Part shown: positions 59,973-64,000 of the stretch, piece after piece
Numbering within the stretch: the first letter of the stretch is position 1
How the letters are laid out: every line of letters starts with the position of its first letter
DNA from: Atopsyche davidsoni
Taxonomy: Eukaryota; Arthropoda; Insecta; Trichoptera; Hydrobiosidae
Assembly: GCA_022113835.1 (NCBI GenBank)
Contig: JAILWY010000007.1
Location: forward strand, 9,277,001-9,341,000
DNA: 64,000 nt
Direction of reading: 5' to 3'
Position numbers and translations under genes: made by a program
Notes under the pieces: model-generated
Databases searched by the model: none
The model's input: only the letters and a program-made list of their open reading frames with translations
What the model was told of the DNA's origin: nothing

Positions 59973-61439
59973 ATGAAGGCTTTCGTAAGTACTCTTGGCT
60001 TCCAGCCCCGCCAGTCTCCCGGTCGGCCGTCAGCCGGTCGCAGACTTCAGTAGTCCCATGGTGGTTTTACTGACGTCACTTCTCCGGGAAGTTTTGGACT
60101 CGTTATTCTATGCCTAAAATCTGCAATACGGATTCATCGATCGTGATACTCAAAAATATAAAAATAATACATACAGTGTTAGGAGCAGTAAAGCGTGCGT
60201 TTTAACATTCCCAATAAAGGATGGTGATTAATCGTTGATAGCGCATAACGAAAACAAATTAACAACGTTACTATTAGTTGTTTAGTATTATATCAAAAGT
60301 TGATTTTCCCCCAACCATTTTGATATGATTACTATAATTATTGATTTGAACTTAATGGCTTAGAGGTATCAATGAATTTAAAATTAACTAAAAATTATAG
60401 AATTACTATAAAAGAACACATTGAAGCTAAATTGTAGTTTTTTTTTTTTACATACTAAATAAAAACATTTTTCGTTTTCTTATAAAAATAACAATTTATT
60501 GTATATTAATCATAAAGACTTTACTCACATTCTAATAATGTTTATGTAAAAACACTAACAAGAAGTTCACGGATTAAGTAATTTAACGATACTGATTTCA
60601 CAAAACATTTGCAAGTGGAAAACATGAACCCGTAGTGTTTAAAGCGACAGCCTCAATTCTCAGTGGCCCCGTGTGACTCCGGGGGTAGCTCCAGGGGCGG
60701 CTAATGTCTATTAATAATGTATTTTTGGGTATTTTTTTATAATACGTGAGGGTAACTGCGACGCTGCGCCGTGCTCGCGGGAAATACGTATCAATTTTTT
60801 TTTTTTTTTTAAATATGAAAATATTCATTGAACTGAGGTTCCAAAGCTGGAAAGACCTTCTAGAAATCGAACCTCCCCTATACGAGTTCCTGCGTTTTGC
60901 GCCCCAGCCGGGCGCTCCGGGCCACCCTTTCCGCCGCTGACCCTCCTCCCCCCTTGCAGCTGGTGCTGATGCTGGCGGGCGCGGTGGCGGCCATGCCCTA
61001 CGACCCCGCGTGGGGCGGCCAGCCCGTGGCGTACGCGCAGCCCGTGGTCAAGCAGCTGGTGCAGCCCGTGGTCAAGCAGATCGTCCCGCAGGCCACCAGC
61101 TACGCCACCTTCTCTCAGGTGAGATTTATTTTAAATTTTTGATGAATGATTTTTGAAAGATGTCTAACGAGCGCTGTGCCGCGCCCTCAGGTGCACGTGA
61201 GCCACCCCGCGCCGGTCGTGAAGCACGTCGCCTACGCCCAGCCCGTCGTCAAGGTGTCTCAGCCCGTCCACTACGCGCAGCCCGTCCACTATGCCCCCCA
61301 GCCCGTCCACTACGCTCCTCAGCCCGTCCACTACGCCCCTCAGCCCGTGCACTACGCCCAGCCCGCGGTGCAGACCTACGTCCAGCCCCAGGTTGTCAAG
61401 CAGGTGGTCGCGCAGCCCTCGTACGGCCACGGCTGGTAG
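59973..61439 (+). CDS. Cuticle-type protein with QPVHYA / AQPVVK repeats
   Basis: Exons are 59973-59984 (MKAF), 60960-61118 and 61191-61439, phase 0 throughout, giving 139 residues. The spliced start MKAFLVLMLAGAVAAMPYDP is a signal peptide. The mature chain has AYAQPVVKQLVQPVVKQIVP, then VSHPAPVVKHVAYAQPVVKV, then five to six YAPQPVH units, and ends VVAQPSYGHGW. Secreted, Ala/Pro/Val/Tyr-rich repeats with the HPAPVVKHV motif resemble insect larval/pupal cuticle and retinin-like proteins that build the exoskeleton or lens. The GC-rich third-position bias and a TATA promoter fit bursts of high expression at moulting (inference). Overlapping long frames over 61160-61633 are shadows of this GC-rich exon. 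Confidence 0.88.
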
Positions 61440-61859
61440 AAGGCCTGGCCCGCTCCTCCGCCGCCCCTCCGGGAAGCACTCGGCCGGGGGAGCCCCGAGC
61501 CCCGCAGTCCGAGGCTCTCGCGAGTCTCTGTTTGTTTGCTTTTGAAATATTTATTGTTAATCGCTGTTTACAAAATGCACTTACTCGTTTTCTGCAACTC
61601 AAGTTACGATCGATCGTCTCTACTGAGGAATAATTATACTTTTTTTTAAACTCACAAATTAATTTTTGTCACCCCTCTCCGCTCTCCTTCCCTCTCGCCT
61701 CGAGCGGCACGCGAACGCCGGTTTTATATCTGGTTAAATATTTCTTACAGATCGATAGATTTGTTTGCTCAGGTCTGCCTTCCGTATCGACCGACAGACA
61801 GACGATGAGTCGCACGTGTCGTCGTGTCACGTCGGGTGGACAATGTTTCGGTCGACATA

Positions 61860-61865
61860 CAATAA
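61860..61865 (+). terminator. Possible poly(A) signal AATAAA
   Basis: First AATAAA downstream of the stop at 61439, about 420 bases away. A second lies near 61995. Assignment is tentative. Confidence 0.3.
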
Positions 61866-64000
61866 ATCGAAAATAATCATCCCCCCCTTGCTACTGCTGT
61901 TGTCGTGAAGACGACCTGGGCGCCTCAAAGCGGCATAACATTTCCACATTATCGAAACCGGCACATGACGCATTACGATCTGGCAGCATCACTTAATAAA
62001 TATTTCAAGAAATAAAGAAAATATAAAGATATCTTCCCGAAGGATCATCTTTCCCTTCAAGAGCGCAGCCGTCCCGGGGAAGTCCTGTCACGAGCCCCGC
62101 ATCGCCGGAAACTCGCGGCAAAGGAATACAACTACAGTAAACATAAAAACAAATCACTCGATTGAATGGCCTCGTTTTCAAGGGTTTTTCATTAAATAGC
62201 CCGGCCTGTCGTGCAGAGGAGCCCCGCGCTGTCAGTTAATCGGCGCAATCGATGTTTGCCATAAATATATAATGCGGAAGTCTCTTGACGGGGAGGGGAC
62301 CGGCACATAGACTACCCCCCCGCCTCCATCATCGTGTGTGAAGTAATGACCAGTATTTAAATTATCATTATCATATAATAGATCTTTTTTATAGATTTAC
62401 TAGATTTGCATCAGTGGCGTGCGGTTCACAGAAGCGAAAGACAAAAGCAAACCTTTCCGTCACAGGGGATCTCAATATTTCAATGAAATTTAATCAGAGC
62501 ATAACTCTCGAATTTAAATTTCAAAAAACAGAGAATAAGTGCTCCACAGTGCCTTCTCACTGCTCACAGGCTCGTCTCCCCGTGGAAGAGGCCAGACATT
62601 TTTATTAGAGGGTGAAACGAATAGTCGATAAAGTATACAATCAAAAGCAACGGCGTGAAGCCGTCACTAAGTGGACATTTGATGTGAGCGGGAAGTCCGG
62701 CGTGCGTAATGAGGGACGTGACGCAATGTTATTCTGCTTTTTTCAAGAATTCAATCAACCAAATATATATTATATATATATAATATTCAAGCTCATCAAC
62801 ATTATTAGATCGTAGAGCTAACATTCGATAATTTACATTTTTAAAAACTTAGGCAAAGTAGAGAGATAAATAAAATTAAACGTGATGTCGCCGGTGCCAG
62901 GTCGTAGTGTCTCACCCTGAAAGACAGTTCAAAAAATATCAAACATACCCTTTTATTGTTTCAGGATCCACTTTAACATAGATTCCAAAATTCGGTCTGA
63001 AGTCAATATTTTGGTGATTTTAGCAATGAATATGATTAAAAATAGATGTAAGCCTGTTTAAAGCTTAACAAAACAATAAAAATTTAAGTTTGAGTTTAGA
63101 AAGCCAGAGGTCCAGTCGGCTGAGGCGCGCGGTGTTCTTATGCATCTCTTCGGAATGAGGAGTTCTTGCTGGAGACTTACAAAAACGCTCCCCTTAGGTC
63201 ACTCGCCTACAAGCTCTTTGAAAAAATAATCATTCAGACAATATTTGGTTACTACAACTATAATAATCGTAAAAAACAAACTCGTAATATTTGTGAATGG
63301 CGTATTTATTATCTTCGGTCATTATCACAAGACACACGTATGTCCGGGCGCCAGAACGGTCTGCTGGCAAATGTACCGAGTCGAGTGTCGGGCGGTCATT
63401 ACTCGCGATCGATATGCGAGGCTCGAGCGATCGCCAGACAACCGTCGCCAAAAGCTACTAACGATGTCAGTATCTTTGTTACACCGGTCAAACTATTGAA
63501 TTATTATTCCTTAAATTTCAAAGAAAAAATCGGGGAATACAAAAAGAATACGATTATGTTAGGAAAGTCATTATTTTCAATTATTCCCCGCACGGTCAGA
63601 GCTGCTATTCGAAACTAGCTGGGAAGTAATTCAACGTCTTTCCGAAGTAAACCGTCACTCCCGATGACGAGCAGGGATACTGGGATAATCCTATGCCGGT
63701 TAGCTATCGTTTTCACCCTCGTTTAATATGAATTTATTGTTGAATTATCTAGACTAAAATTGGATGTCTTGATTATTGAAAAAGAAAACTTTTCGCTTAT
63801 AGGCGTGACGACAGTATCAAAGAATCAAAGAAATAATTATTTTAAGGGAAAATACATATTAAAAGGATTTAAAAAACTGATTTAGTTTTATTTAAAAATC
63901 TAAGATTAATAAGATTTTCAACAAATTAAAAGGTTAAAATACTGCAATCGGCCATTTTGACTGAAACACCAGTCACAGCGCATGACGTCATACCCCTGTT
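61866..64000. other. Non-coding tail of the window
   Basis: Frames at 62414-62815 and 63166-63618 have no domain, no splice support and AT-driven composition. GC blocks at 62040-62330 gave no exon. A TGACGTCA lies at 63983-63990. Confidence 0.4.

Noticed and set aside
61160..61633. 157-codon plus-strand frame
   Set aside because: Shifted frame over the last exon of the QPVHYA-repeat gene; arginine/alanine-rich by composition.
63166..63618. 150-codon plus-strand frame
   Set aside because: No domain, AT-driven composition and inconsistent codon use.

Overview
This is an AT-rich, intron-rich and transposon-rich nuclear window from an arthropod, most likely an insect. The evidence is an Unc-76/FEZ-family gene with short exons and GT-AG introns, secreted cuticle-type proteins whose signal peptides are split by a phase-0 intron a few codons after the ATG, TATA plus TCAGT-type core promoters, a ZAD (insect zinc-finger-associated domain) relic, and mariner, piggyBac, hAT and non-LTR element remnants. 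The order cannot be fixed from sequence alone. No bacterial-style operon, CRISPR array or virus was recognised.

Layout. 1-27.3 kb is almost gene-free and is either upstream of Unc-76 or a long 5' intron. It holds two fragments of one LINE family, palindromic elements carrying hammerhead-ribozyme-like cores, two small hAT elements with clean 8-bp target duplications, a LINE fragment abutting a truncated mariner, and a candidate terminal exon on the minus strand at 16.2 kb. 27.3-30.4 kb holds six exons of Unc-76 (plus), followed by what looks like a 3.4-kb 3' UTR. 34.1-35.1 kb is an ASB3-like ankyrin-repeat sequence (minus) broken by frameshifts. 36.1-37.7 kb is a composite insertion: three 405-bp direct repeats and one inverted copy, each with a tRNA-like cloverleaf, the whole flanked by a 12-bp direct repeat. 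39.6-40.0 kb is a piggyBac-type MITE. 40.6-42.5 kb is a four-exon, four-helix membrane protein gene (minus), with a further candidate exon and a GC-rich promoter-like tract upstream to 45 kb. 46-50 kb contains a (CCCATG)n minisatellite, a piggyBac-like N-terminal remnant with a hAT element inserted downstream of it, and a strong orphan proline-rich exon (minus). 50.8-61.4 kb is a cluster of three secreted low-complexity proteins. Two are related VPV-repeat genes arranged head to head (50.8-52.4 minus, 55.0-57.5 plus), and one is a QPVHYA-repeat cuticle-like protein (60.0-61.4 plus). A ZAD relic, a rearranged repeat and a probable solo LTR lie between the two head-to-head genes. The last 2.5 kb shows no gene.

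Functionally, Unc-76 is a kinesin-1 cargo adaptor in axons. The cuticle-type cluster looks like locally duplicated exoskeletal matrix genes expressed from TATA promoters. No functional link between the two groups is implied. All protein names rest on reading translations by eye, without database search.
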